Part shown: one piece after another, positions 22,315-34,327 of the stretch
Position numbering within the stretch: the stretch's first letter is position 1
How the letters are laid out: each line of letters begins with the position of its first letter
DNA from: Papiliotrema nemorosa
Taxonomy: Eukaryota; Basidiomycota; Tremellomycetes; Tremellales; Rhynchogastremaceae
Direction: 5' to 3'
DNA: 64,000 nt
NCBI GenBank assembly: GCA_032158125.1
Contig: JASKOT010000021.1
Coordinates: 219,765-283,764, forward strand
Program-made: the position numbers and the translations under genes
The notes under the pieces: generated by a model
The model's database searches: none
What the model was told of the DNA's origin: nothing
Seen by the model: only the letters and a program-made list of their open reading frames with translations

Positions 22315-24420
22315 CTACTGTTGCGCCCTGACGACGGCTTCGGCAGCGGCTACGGCTTCCTCGAACCACTCCATCAACGTAGCGTGATCTTCTTGTCCCA
22401 CACTGATCCTCACCAGACCCCTCTCCACTCCAAATTGCGCCGCCCAGTCCAGCTCTAGATAATGCGCGAGGATGGTATATGGCGAAGCGAGCGTAAAGCT
22501 GGTTCCCAGAGATGGACCCTTGGCACATCGGATGGTATCAAAGAATGCCTTGCTAGCTTCGTCCGAGACGAACGTGACGGAGAACAAACCTCCGAATCCA
22601 CCATTACCCAACGTCGGGAATCTCTGCGCTTGGGCGTACAATTCTGGAGTGGTGTATCGGGGATAATACACCCTCTTGATGGCTTTTCCGGCTGATGGGG
22701 TCGAATTACACTCCAGACATCGGTTGTAGAGGTACTCGGTCACGTCGTAGGCGTTGTTGTTGATCCGTTTGATTCGGTTTCGGTAATCACGCGAGTTACG
22801 TTCCATGTACACGGCATCCTCGGGGTAATAAATGTCCTCGTAGTGCTCCGCCAAGACGGCTTTGAGACTTTCGTACATGGGTCCGTTCGGGTTGAGGATC
22901 AGACTGGGTGTCAGTAAAGTATCAAGTGTGAATCAAAGTCCCACCTTCCACCCATGACATTTGAGTCTCCACTAAACACCTTGGTCAGACTGCTGACGAT
23001 GATATCGGCAAAAGCGGCCACTTCAACATTGATAAAGTTGCCGATCGTTTCATCGACCACGATGGCGAATTCGTACTGATCCGCCAGTTTTCGAATCGCC
23101 GCGAGATCGGGCGAAGAGAGGAGAGGGTTTCCAGGGAATTCGCAAAAGAGTGACAAGACTTTGCCCTCGCCATCTTGTTGCTCTTCGAGGTATTTTTGCA
23201 GATTCGGTATATCCTCTGATCCCCCTTGGCCGAAAAAGATTGAACCTGGGCCCCATTTGCTGAGAACTTTGAGCGTATCGGTGTAGGGGAAACTATACTC
23301 AGTTTCCATTCTTGGACTCGGTGACTCACCCATAGCAGATGCTCTTTCCCTCTTTTTCTCCCTTTGCTCGTCTATTTTTTCGACATGTATCATGTGCGTG
23401 CCATATCGCGCTCATGCCTCCGGGGTAGAGATACACATCTTCCTCGGTGACTGCCCTTTTCCCATCTGTGCCTGCTCCTCGGGCGACATCTTGGACTTTT
23501 CCATAGTCTTCATCACTGGGCAAAAGGCCACCGGCAATTCTCCTCTTCAGCGCTTGCTTTGCGAGCCCAGCATTGAACAGTGGCAGATTCCTCCCGTACC
23601 GCTCTTCGAGGTAGGTGGTCAGATCAGAGGTCAGATTCTCCTCTACCACAGTTTCATCCTTGTTTTCCGGGATGACCGTCTTGGGTGCCGAGGGGACCAC
23701 TGGTGTAGCAGGTGTGGTGGGTGTTGCCAGGGGGGTCTTTCTCGCATAATGTCTGTTTCGGGATGAGACTGCATTTTTCAACATGGGTCGATCCGATGGC
23801 GGGGTAGGGGGTCGAGCGGCACCCGCGGGACTTGAACCCAAAAAGCTCAAAGCTCGTTCAGCGAGCCGAGAACAGATGCCGTCTCCTGTATGTTGCCAGA
23901 ACGCCTTGGCAGTGGACCAGTGTGATTTGTCAAAGAATAAGATTTGGAGTTCGATGCAGTCCACCCCTGCGAAAGTTTTGCTAGAGCTAGCAGTGGGGGT
24001 GTCGGGTGAAGGAGGTGCATCAAGGGATGCGGTCGATGGGCAAATGACGAATTCGACGATTCGCGAAGGGATGGAAGGGTTTTGGGAGGCCAGGAAGTCT
24101 CGTGCGGCGATAGCTACCGTGGGCGAGGCGAGTAGTATGCAGAGTTCGTCGGGTCGACCGAATTTCTGCTGACACAATCCCGCGAGCTATACATGAGTAT
24201 TTGGGCTAGCACTGGGAAAGACATTACTGACTTTTTGAATGGATCGATGGATAAAGAACCTGGGGTAACCCGTCTCCATCTTTTCGACGACTCGCTTATC
24301 CCCTTCCTCGTATCCGATGTTATCTTCCCATGTGGGCAACGAGACTGAAATAGCATGCGGAGTAAGCGCAGGCACAGAGGAGCCGAGTGGGATCGGAGCT
24401 GGAGCTGTGAGTGCAGCCAT
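22315..24420 (-). CDS. STR2: Cystathionine gamma-synthase (transsulfuration)
   Basis: PLP enzyme of the Cys/Met metabolism family, joining cysteine to an activated homoserine to make cystathionine in the cytosol. The ATG at 24420 begins [17 protein letters not shown]; the fungal-type N-terminal extension ([28 protein letters not shown]) is typical of Str2-like proteins. Core landmarks: [81 protein letters not shown], and the PLP-lysine block [16 protein letters not shown]. The C-terminal half ([14 protein letters not shown] to [18 protein letters not shown]) matches. Divergent from the small mitochondrial gene with 163 bases between starts. Confidence 0.9.
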
Positions 24421-24583
24421 GGTGTTTGACGAGTGGAGATGCAAAAGTCGAGGGAATGGTGATATCGACTCGGACGATCCCTGGTTGGTTACAGTGGCGG
24501 CGATGTCCGATTGATACCCTACCACTCCACTCTAAACGACCAGATCGAACGAAATGACATGAACATCTATTCACCCTACTACC

Positions 24584-25190
24584 ATGTCCAGGTTGGCTAC
24601 ACAGGTCGCTCGTCAAGCCTCAAGGAGGTTCACAATACCTCCAGCGACTCTTAGGCCGATCTCGACGACTTTACCGAGACTCGCTAAAGAGGCACCTACC
24701 GACCCATTCACCGATCCCAAGATCAAGGCGTTTCAAGACAAGTTGCAACAATCTCCAGAAGCTCTCGAGGCAGCTATGAATGTCGCCAAAGTGTTACAGT
24801 CAAAGGGTGCGCCGCAGTAGTCGACTTGACGTTGTCGCTGAGCATAGGTATCGACACTAGCCAAGGACCACCGTCGACGATGCAGATGATGAAGCTAGGT
24901 CTGGACTCCGAAGTCAGGGATGCGGTAAAGAATGTGAGCACCTCCCTCCTTTAACCTCTCGGGATGTGGCATCGTGACGCTGACAAATGCAGATGCTGAG
25001 CGCATGTCAAAAGGCAGGGTTGCAGATTGATATGGAGGTCAGTCAAAGCTCTCGGTCAAAGCTCTCGGACACGCCTTTTTCCATCGTTCTAGCGCAAGCC
25101 TTTTCATCAACTACCTTGAAGCTATACTCGTGGGAGAAGCTGATCAGTCAGAGCATACAAGCTATGGCTAAGCGATTTGAGCCAAAGTAA
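24584..25190 (+). CDS. Small mitochondrial protein, unknown
   Basis: Starts MSRLATQVARQASRRFTIPP, an Arg-rich amphipathic presequence without acidic residues in the first 35 positions, so mitochondrial import is likely. A short helical segment follows (DPKIKAFQDKLQQSPEALEA), then across short introns GIDTSQGPPSTMQMMKLGLD, AVKNMLSACQKAGLQIDME and the end AMAKRFEPK. Total is about 125-130 residues. The last intron (from 25037) contains a 14-nt tandem direct repeat (GTCAAAGCTCTCGG twice) and also reads open, so retention would add about 38 residues. I do not recognise the family. Confidence 0.7.
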
Positions 25191-25425
25191 AACCCTCCGA
25201 CTGTCATTTTACAGACTTCACCCACTTTGTAACTGTATACAGACGACAACACTGCATGCAAGCGAGCTTTACACCCCACTACCGCAAAGTGACACTTCAT
25301 CGACCTCTTATCTCTGTACGCTTTTACGCCGTGAGAGTGTCGGTTGATTTTCGCCACCCACTTTATAGACGCGTCCACCTCATCTTTGACCACCTTGCCA
25401 TTCCTCTTCATCCATATACCCCGCC

Positions 25426-26869
25426 ATGCCCACCCTATCCGAAGCATCCCTTCCATCTCCACATGCTGTACATGCAGCGCTTCATCGTATTCTCCAACCT
25501 TCATCACCCAAGCTCAACAAACTCCCCGATGCTTTGCAACTCTTTGCCCATCTTCAACTTGTCTCCTCTCAACTCCGGTCGGAAGCCCGTCGAGCGTTGA
25601 GAATTCATAGAACGCTCATGAAGAAATTGGATGAGCTTGATATTCAAGACAAAGAGATGCTTGATCTGGGAGTGCTGAGCAATTCACAAGGTGAAGCGTT
25701 GATGGCTGTGGCTTTGAAAGGGGAAATACCCAGAGAGGACGTGATGATGGAGCTGTCTTTCGAGTTTAGGCTCTTGGTACGTTCATTACGAGGCAAAGCT
25801 GACTAGGAGCATATCGCCATGGCGGTATCGAGGGTCAAGAACGCTCTGCCGAATGTTCTGATACCACTTTTCGAGACGTATTTTCCTCTCCTATCACCAC
25901 CTCCAGAAGATGACGCCATGTCAAGGGAAGATGCAAAGCATTGGCAAGCAGAGGTCTATAGGCAGAGACATTGCTACAATCGGGCTCTGACACCTTTACA
26001 GGCGTTGCGAATGGAGATGTACAGGCAAAAGGGGGAAGCGTTGATTCAAAGGGCTGAGCGACATGCGTCAGTGTTAGCCTATTCCGCCTTGACTGACGAT
26101 CAGAGCAAACACGGACCCTTACAAGGGTAAATTGAAACTCTCCGACCTGCTGCAGAATAGGACGGACGAGTCGGCAAAGCAGTTGGCCCGAGATGTCTTG
26201 AGTCAAGCGGACAAGGTGGTTGAGGACGTGGAGACTATGCAGCGTATCTTTGCGCCCGAGGAGTCTGCACCTGCGCAGATACCCCACAGCGAGGGGGAGA
26301 TGCCTAGTGTGCAGGACATGCCGGTCGAGGAATATGTGGAAAGCTTTGTCGAGGAGGCACACAGCATGGAGGATGATTATGGATCTGTAAGTGGAGCTCG
26401 TCGACCACGCTCAAAGCTGACTCTGAAGCATGACAAGCCAATGCTCGTCATTGACAAGAAATGGGGACGTGATCGGTCGCCCCCTCCACTTCGAGCTTTC
26501 CCCATGCAACCACCCTCGTCGAGTTACAAGCCATTTCGGGGATCATCGATCTCATCGACACCCGGTCCAGGACCCTCGGCCCTGCGTGTAAGACAGCAGT
26601 ATTTTGGCCCGGGTGAGATGTATTCACCGACGGCAAAGGTTTTGCACAGACCCAGAAAGTCTGGTCTTCCGCCGTTGGCAGGGCCAGATTACACGTCACC
26701 TCGAATGTCCGACCACCGTATCAAGGAAGAGATGAAGCCTTTTGATCAGAGTAGAGTGTCCAGGTCGCCCCGGGTGGACAAGGGGAAGAGGTCGAGGATG
26801 TCGATGGGAGTTGGACAGGGCAGCGTGGAGGAGGAACACAGGCAGAAGAGGCCCAGGGAGTCGTATTAG
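25426..26869 (+). CDS. Hypothetical helical/basic protein
   Basis: Three exons. Exon 1 (25426-25776) and exon 2 (from 25807) are joined by a 30-nt intron whose branch motif GCTGAC runs straight into TAG. The N-terminal 230 residues are helical and Leu/Arg-rich (LQLVSSQLRSEARRALRIHR, MELSFEFRLLEHIAMAVSRV, RHCYNRALTPLQALRMEMYR). A second part (LSDLLQNRTDESAKQLARDV) leads to a disordered Ser/Pro-rich tail ending in nuclear-localisation-like clusters (VDKGKRSRMS, RQKRPRESY). There is no recognised domain. A nuclear, complex-bound role is a guess from composition only. Confidence 0.75.
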
Positions 26870-27052
26870 GGGGCGGTAGAGCACGGACCGGCCGCGACAT
26901 AAGGATGGTGGATAAGACTCGAAAAGGCAACGGGTCATAGGGGACACTGACGAACTTTACGGACGAGATTAGAAGAGGGGTTGTAATCCATGCGATCATG
27001 CAGTTATAGTACAAATACACCGGTACGATTCATCAAACCGCTCGCCTCGACG

Positions 27053-28128
27053 TTATATCTTCAACCCAGCTGCGACGTTGCCGCCTGCCGCTTCCCACTT
27101 GCCCATCGCTTCCAGCGTCTTTGCTGCGACTTCCTGCGCCGAAGTGGCTTTTCCAAATGCGTCGACAAATTGGCCCAGCGGGTCCATGAGGTAGAAGAAG
27201 ATGCTAAAGTTGAGCTTGAGCTTGGACTGGGTATCATCTTGTCAATCTACTCACGAGTGGTCCACCAGGTAATCATCTGTCGGCTTGGCATTGGGTGGTG
27301 TGGAAAAGTACACTCGGTAGCTCTTGCACGCTCTTTTGATACTATCATAATCTCCCGTCAACCCGACCATTCTTGGGTGAAATTCTGCCATTAGCGAGAT
27401 GTAATTTGACTTTGATGCCGGAGAGTGATCCATGTGTGAGAGACTCCTCACCCTGGATATACCTCTTGACTTGGGGTACGGAATCCCTAGCCGGATCTAC
27501 AGAGAAAAAGACGGGCAAGACGATTTCTTTTCCTGTTTCTTTATCGATGATCTCTACTGCTTCTCCCATCTTGTCCAGTTCTTCAGGGCAGATGTCGGGA
27601 CAATGGGTGAAACCAAAGTATAACAATGTCCATTTTCCTTTTAAATTTTGATCGGTGAATTCCTTGTTGTTTGTGTCGATGAGAGAGAACGGTCCACCGA
27701 TGGATGGTCTACCGACTTTTGCGTTTTTGGCTGCTTCGACTGGGAGTCAGTGTACTGTCCAGGGTCTGACCCCTTGTCTCAATGGCCCTCTTTAGGTAGA
27801 GAGGCATGAGGGAAAGAGGTCATGAAACAACCCACTTTTCTCGTGCTCTAAACGTTGCTTCTCTTGGTCAAAGTAGTAGAATAGCCCGGCTCCAGTGACG
27901 ACAAAGAGGGCTGCCGCTCTCCAGGAGAATGGCTTGTGCGAGTCAGCAATGATCTGCCGATCGGGGGATATGACCTACGCCGGTGAGTGATTTATCACGC
28001 AATGTCGATTCTCTTGTCGTGACGTGTCGCACATGGCCTCCTCGCCTTGTAGCGGCGACGTCGAGGTTTCCCGCTCTGAGAGACTGGCGCAGGGCCGTCG
28101 CTCGGAGCGTTGATCTTAGTGGGTTCAT
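27053..28128 (-). CDS. SCO1: Copper chaperone SCO1
   Basis: Inner-membrane thioredoxin-fold protein that delivers copper to the CuA site of cytochrome c oxidase. The presequence (MNPLRSTLRATALRQSLRAG) is followed by a transmembrane segment (FSWRAAALFVVTGAGLFYYF). The copper-binding CPDIC motif lies in YFGFTHCPDICPEELDKM, with FFSVDPARDS after it and the third ligand His in DDYLVDHS. The end (LMDPLGQFVDAFGK, then WEAAGGNVAAGLKI, stop at 27053-27055) is as expected. All metal ligands are present. Confidence 0.93.
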
Positions 28129-28797
28129 GGTATGATCAAGGTGGAGGATGGTTTCCGAAATCTCAGACGGAACACCTGGCAAAACGCATGCTTCGGATCC
28201 GAGGGGATACATCACGTGACTGCATCGCGCTCTCGGACATCGTCGATGGAACTGCATGGGTCATCTCGATCGCTACACCTGGGACCGCATGAGCTGGGTG
28301 ATCGCGATGGCAGGGGGTGTCTAAATTGGCGAATGAGGACTGGTTGCTTATCAGCGAAAGGAGGGTGCCCGGTCGCGATCGATCAAGGGTGACCCGTGAT
28401 CACCCGCCTAGCCTGTTCCAACAGTCCATAGCATTTCTAGCCATAGCAATTTCAACACCTCGACATGTATTTAACCACACTGCAGCCCATTTCCACATCC
28501 ATGCGTCCATGCTCGTGTCCAACAGCTTTTGGGTGAATTCCAATAGACCACGCCACTGTTGAGCCAAGAGGCGGCGCTAACCGGGTCGCGGTGCCTGAGC
28601 TTATCTCGACGTTGACGAGATTTTCCAATCCTCGTTGCATTCTTGGAAAATCAACCCAGACGTGGTTGCTCGATGCTTGGGCTCGCTGTTTTTATTTTCC
28701 AAGGACTGGGCGGGTGTCCGTTTTACGAGTATATAGCATGGCGGAGGGGTATGCATTGTGATTCATCCCCCCCTTTCCCCAGTAAGACCAAACTACC
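28129..28797. promoter_or_regulatory. Divergent promoter, SCO1/P-protein
   Basis: 669 bases between divergent start codons with no coding sequence. An 8-bp palindrome TCACGTGA (E-box core CACGTG) lies at 28212-28219, about 85 bases upstream of the SCO1 ATG. Function is inferred from the core motif only. Confidence 0.4.
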
Positions 28798-31700
28798 ATG
28801 AGTCTATCTCGTGTTGTCCATCGCGCATGGCGTCCATCATCCCGAGTGGTCTTTAGACCATTCACCACGTCCATTATCCCCCGATCCCCTTTACCCTCCC
28901 CCATCACCCAATCATCCACCACGGCTGTCCAACCTCATCCTGCCCCTCCATCAGAATCGTACCACCCTTCCCCGTCATCCGTTTTCACCCCTCTTGACAC
29001 GTTTCTCCCGCGTCATGTGGGTCCAAGATCGAAAGATGTCGATGAGATGCTCAAGACCTTGGGGTATCGATCGATGGATGAGTTTATCAGCGCGACCATT
29101 CCTGACAATGTCCGAGTGGACAAGCTCGACGCGAATGACGGGGAGAGAGGGATCAGGCCGTATTCCGAGTTGGAGCTATCTCGACGGGTGGAAGAGATTG
29201 CAGGGTTGAACAAGCGAGTCAAGAGTTATATCGGGATGGGGTGAGCCTATAGAGATGGGGACGAGCTGAATCAAGGTATCACAATGCGATTGTCCCACCA
29301 GTGATTCAACGAAACGTGCTGGAAAACCCAGCGTGGTACACTGCCTACACGCCGTACTCTCCGGAGCAAGCGCAAGGTCGTCTGGAATCCCTGATCAACT
29401 TTCAAACCGTCACCACGACGCTGACTGGACTCCCCGTCGCCAATGCGTCCCTTCTCGACGAGGCGACGGCAGCGGCAGAAGGCATGGCCATGGCTCTTGC
29501 CAATGTCCCCAAACCCAAATTCTCAAAAGGGAAAAAGGTCTTTCTCGTCTCACCCAGCGTCGCCCCGCAGACCATCACCGTGCTACAGACCCGAGCGTCT
29601 GGGTTTGGCATCACTATCCAGATTGCCAAATCCAACGCGGAACTCGAGGCAGAAGTCGAAGCATTGGGAGAGGAGAAACTTTTGGGTGTTCTTTTGCAAT
29701 ACCCTGATGTCAATGGGGAGATTATCAACTGGGAATCCGTCGCTTCCAAAGTCAAGGCAGCCAACGGAAAGACGGTCGTCGCTTCCGACTTGCTCGCGTT
29801 GACAATGCTCAAACCCCCGGGGGAGTGGGGAGCCGATATGGTCTGTGGTAGTTCGCAGAGGTTTGGTGTGCCTGCCGGTTACGGAGGGCCCCATGCGGCT
29901 TTCTTTGCGTGTACCGATGAGCTCAAGAGGAAGCTGCCGGGGAGGATTGTCGGGTTGAGCAAGGATAGTCACGGGGAGCCAGCGTACCGATTGGCCCTGC
30001 AGAGTGAGTAGAGAAGGGTTTGGCGCTGACGTCAGCACGAGAACAACACATTCGACGAGAAAAGGCCACTTCGAATGTTTGCACTGCGTAAGTCGTCACG
30101 TCGCTTTCCGCTGACCCCAGTCAAGCCCTGCTGGCCAACATGGCAGCCATGTACGCGGTCTACCACGGTCCTGAGGGGCTTCGACGAATCGCCGGCAAGG
30201 TCCACGCGCTTACCCGTGTCCTCGCCCAATCCCTCGAAGCCGCTGGGTACACTGTCAAGAACAAGACATTCTTTGACACGCTCACCATTGATGTCACTTC
30301 CAACGGCAACTCGGCCCAAAAAGTCCACGCTGCCTCTGTCCAAGCTGGGATCAATTTCCGACGGATCGACGACGGTACCGTCGGCGTCACCCTCGACGAG
30401 AGTGTCGGTCCTCTCGACTTGACCGACATTGTCAATGTCTTTCACCGAGCAGCGGGCAAAGCCAACGTCGAGCCCGATGCACTGGACCGGCTGTCTGAAG
30501 AGATGCAGTTGAACGCTGAGAGCGCCAAGATGGACGCTATCAACGAGTTTGCCCGAACTACACCCTTTATGACGCAGTCTGTGTTCAACAGGCACCACTC
30601 GGAAACCGACATGCTGCGCTACATGATGCACCTGCAGGAAAAGGACTATTCGCTGGTGCACGGAATGATCCCCCTGGGTTCATGTACCATGAAGCTCAAC
30701 TCGACTTCCTCCATGATGCCTCTGTCTTGGAAAGAGTTTGGCGGTCTGCATCCTTTTGCCCCGAAAGACCAGGCTAGGGGTTACGAGGTGCTGCTGTCGG
30801 AATTGGAGCGAGACTTGTCGCTGGTTACGGGGTACGATGCGACCTCGCTGCAGCCCAACTCGGGAGCCTCGGGAGAGTATGCCGGGTTGAAGGTGATTCA
30901 GGCGTATCACGAGTCCAAGGGACAGGGGCACCGAGATGTTTGTCTGATTCCGCTCTCGGCACATGGGACAAACCCCGCCAGTGCCGCCATGGTCGGGTAC
31001 AAGGTGGTCCCTATCAAGGCGAACCCGGACGGATCTTGCGATTTGAAGGATTTGAGGGACAAGGCCGAGAAGCACAAGGATAACCTGGCCTCGTTTATGG
31101 TCACGTACCCTTCGACATTTGGTGTGTTTGAGGAGGGGATCGAGGAGGCGTGTCAGATCGTGCATGACAATGGTGGACAGGTTTACGTCGATGGTGAGTC
31201 ATCAGGTGATGTCGCTGATGCCAGGTGCAAATTGTAACAGTCTTGTCGGTTTGACCAGTTTGGGTCGAGTCGGAGGCGATGTGTCACACACCAATCTGCA
31301 CAAGACGTTTTCCATCCCACACGGTGGGGGAGGACCGGGTGTGGGTCCGATCTCGTGCAAAGCACACCTCGCGCCTTTTCTCCCGTCGCATCCGCTGGTC
31401 GCGACCGGTGGAGAGAGTGCCATCCCGGCGGTGTCTGCCGCTCCATTTGGCTCTGCCTCGATCAACACCATCTCTTGGGCCTACATTAAAATGCTTGGGG
31501 GAGAGGGTCTCACCGAAGTGTCCAAGATTGCGCTCTTGAATGCGAATTATATCGCCGAACGACTCAAGCCACACTACAACTTGCGATTCACCAACAGAAA
31601 TGGTCGAGTGGCTCATGAATGTCTGATTGATTTGGCCGAGTTTGACAAGAGTGCCGGGTTGAAGGTGGTCGATTTTTCCAAACGACTCCAGGATTACTCG

Positions 31701-31732
<32 letters not shown>

Positions 31733-32128
31733 CACGTGAGTTGGTCGGGCAGTTTGAAGGCTGACCTTAGGTGTTGGCTAATTGAGCCTACGGAATCTGA
31801 GAGCAAAGAGGAATTGGACCGATTCATCGATGCCCTCATTTCCATTCGAAAGGAGGTCGACGAGATTGTCGAGGGGAAACAACCCAAGGACAATAACGTT
31901 TTCAAGAATGCTCCTCATCCTATGAGCGTCCTTTTGACGGATAAATGGGATAAACCGTACTCGCGGGAAAAGGCAGTCTGGCCCGTGGCGTCGTTGAAGC
32001 GAACCAAGTTTTGGCCAACCGTTGGGCGACTGGATGATGGTGAGTCGCGGGATAGAATGAGGCTGATGACAGCTGCGGGAGATCTTAATCTGATCTGTGA
32101 ATGCGGGACGGTGGAAGAATACGCCTAA
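28798..32128 (+). CDS. GCV2: Glycine decarboxylase P-protein
   Basis: PLP-dependent P-protein of the mitochondrial glycine cleavage system, which decarboxylates glycine and transfers the aminomethyl group to H-protein. The presequence [20 protein letters not shown] is followed by [20 protein letters not shown]. Later blocks include [20 protein letters not shown], a splice at 30004-30035 (32 nt) restoring [59 protein letters not shown], and the PLP-lysine motif [20 protein letters not shown]. The end shows [20 protein letters not shown] and [10 protein letters not shown]. It is full length with both halves of the two-lobed enzyme. Confidence 0.96.
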
Positions 32129-32335
32129 TGGATCGAACGGTGCAACTCAACTTTGTACCTTGACCAGAGGATTTTCAAAGAGATACCCTAGAAAGACACG
32201 TAACGACGAGACGACCTCTAATTTCAACATTAAAATCAATTGTAACATTAGGTAGAACATTTTGGCTCATCCATCAGGTACCCATGCATCAAACGATTGT
32301 GCATACAACCTATCGTACTGATCATCCCCATCGCC

Positions 32336-34074
32336 TCACCAATCGTCCATTCCCGCTCGAGTCCTTTTCCACCCTTCGGGCTCTTCTTCCCAATCATCAT
32401 CCCCAAAGTCGCTTCCCGCCTCCTGGACCCCGTCGAATTTGTAAGACTCCAACACGCCGTCCTCGTCATCCCCCTCGACGCCTTCTCCCGAGACGTAGAC
32501 GTCTTGCCCCCGTTGAGTCGCTTTGAGCCGCGCGGCGTCGGAGGGGTTGAAGATGGCTTTGACCCGGAGATTAGTGAGTCGATCAGAGTGGGATTTTGCG
32601 GGACTCCGCAGGGAGAGCAGAGAGAGTAGAGGCATGGGAGCGGTTTTGGTCGAGCGAGGGGAAGATGGCGCGGGTGAGGTGGCTGTCTCGCCGATGGTCA
32701 ATGTCGGCACGGACCCGTCCGCGTCGTCCATGGGCGCGTCTTGATCGGGCTGTGCATTTTCGTCCTCCTCCTCGGGTTCTGTGTCTTGGTTGCCTAACTC
32801 GTCCCGGGCAACCTCGCCGCCGTCAACGGAAGAGAGACTGCCCCGACGGGCAAAATGGCGGCGTGTCCCGGTGACGATAACTCGTCGCTGGATGTTTCCA
32901 CCTTCCGGATCCCACTCGTCCTCTCCGTCTGAGAACGTAAACACCCTGTCCGCCCGAGCAGCTTTTGAAGGTGTCCCTTGGGATAACACGGGTTCGAGAT
33001 CGGGGGGAGGGGTAGGTAATCGTTCGGGCGAGGATTCCCCCTGATCCAACACGCCCTGCAGGATGTCCTCCTCCACATCATCTATCACTGGTGTAGGGGT
33101 CTCGAGTGTAGGTGGGTCGGGCTCTGGTACGGGTTTTATTCGGGATTTGGTTTTACCAAAAAACCCAAGAATGTCCGGTTGCCTGTCCCCGCTTGCGATC
33201 CTATTAGGACCCTTTAGCGCAGGAGCAGGTTCATCTGCTGCTTGCAACAGCTCTGTAAAGGTCCGATGCAGACCAGGTTTAGCCGGGCTCGGTCCAAACT
33301 CGTCTTCGCTCTCCACCTCTAGCTCCATTTTTTGCTTGCCATTGGTGGGTAGAGACGGATGAGGCTCGCCTCTTTTCCGTTTGGGTGGTTTGTCCTTGAT
33401 AGGAGTGACAAACTCCCCCGTCAACCTCAACCTCGCCTTGGTCCGGGGAGTGATATCCTCCTGCCTCTCTTTAACTTTGCGCAGAGAGTTGCTTTGGAGC
33501 AGTTCTTTGAGCTTTCTCGGCGACGAGGCGTGTAGGAAGGGTGATTGGGTGGGAACTTTGGAGGTACTTGGGCGCGCGGGCGAGGCGGAGAATGGGTTGA
33601 TGGGGTTTGGATCGTGGATAGGGCCAGCATAACTCGGTCGAGGTTTTTTAGGCGTCGTGAAGAGTTGGGAAGAGGATGGGGATTTGGGATCGGGTGCTGG
33701 TCTTTTGCCTAGCGTAGGAGGCACATGGTCGAGAGATTTTGAGCTGGGGGCTGAAAGGCGAGGACCATTGCGACGAGATTTCGGTGTGGGGGTGGTAGGG
33801 TACTCTTCGGAGGGGATCGTTCGTGGTGTTTGGCGGCTCGGCCCAGCTGACGAGCTAGCCTGGGAGGATGATGGTTGGGTGTTGTTAGCTTGCTTCGTGA
33901 GACGTCGATAGAGCGTATACTTTTCGCCTAGACGTTAGTGTTGGCGAGATATCTCGACCCACTGATGCCCGTTGGGTCCTGCTTGATATCCTCTTTTGTG
34001 GGTAGCCTCCCTTCTCTTGCTTTGAAAGCCTTTTCCCATGCTTTGACGGTGGACTTGAGGGTAGGGAGGTCCAT
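32336..34074 (-). CDS. SLD2: DNA replication initiation factor Sld2
   Basis: CDK-regulated factor that, once phosphorylated, bridges to Dpb11 to load the replicative helicase. The conserved N-terminal block starts at ATG 34074: MDLPTLKSTVKAWEKAFKAR, LPTKEDIKQDPTGI, then across an intron KYTLYRRLTKQ. The rest is disordered with many SP/TP sites (for example TTPTPKSR, DITPRTKAR), consistent with CDK control. A mid-region resembling Sld2/RecQ4 elements (GFFGKTKSR, TGTRRHFARRGSLSS) precedes an acidic tail ending RTRAGMDDW. No RecQ helicase domain follows, as in fungal Sld2. Confidence 0.82.
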
Positions 34075-34327
34075 CGTGGGCGGTGGTGCGATATGAACTT
34101 GAAGACGCGCTCGACGACGTGACTGGACACAGTGGGTGGCGACAACGCGTAGAGGTAACGTCTCGACGCCTATTTTGGCAATGACATTTGGGTGAAATAG
34201 GCGCACGGGGATTTCTGATCGAGATTTCAGAGCTGCTCGACATCGAGACACCCAGACCCGTTTGCTCAACATTGCTTGCCGCAGCAAAGTCATACCGCCC
34301 AACACAATCGAGCTAGTATCAAAAACC

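Noticed and set aside
30032..30661. 209-codon antisense frame inside the P-protein gene
   Set aside because: Exact shadow of highly conserved GCV2 coding sequence; G/C-rich codon bias commonly opens antisense frames.
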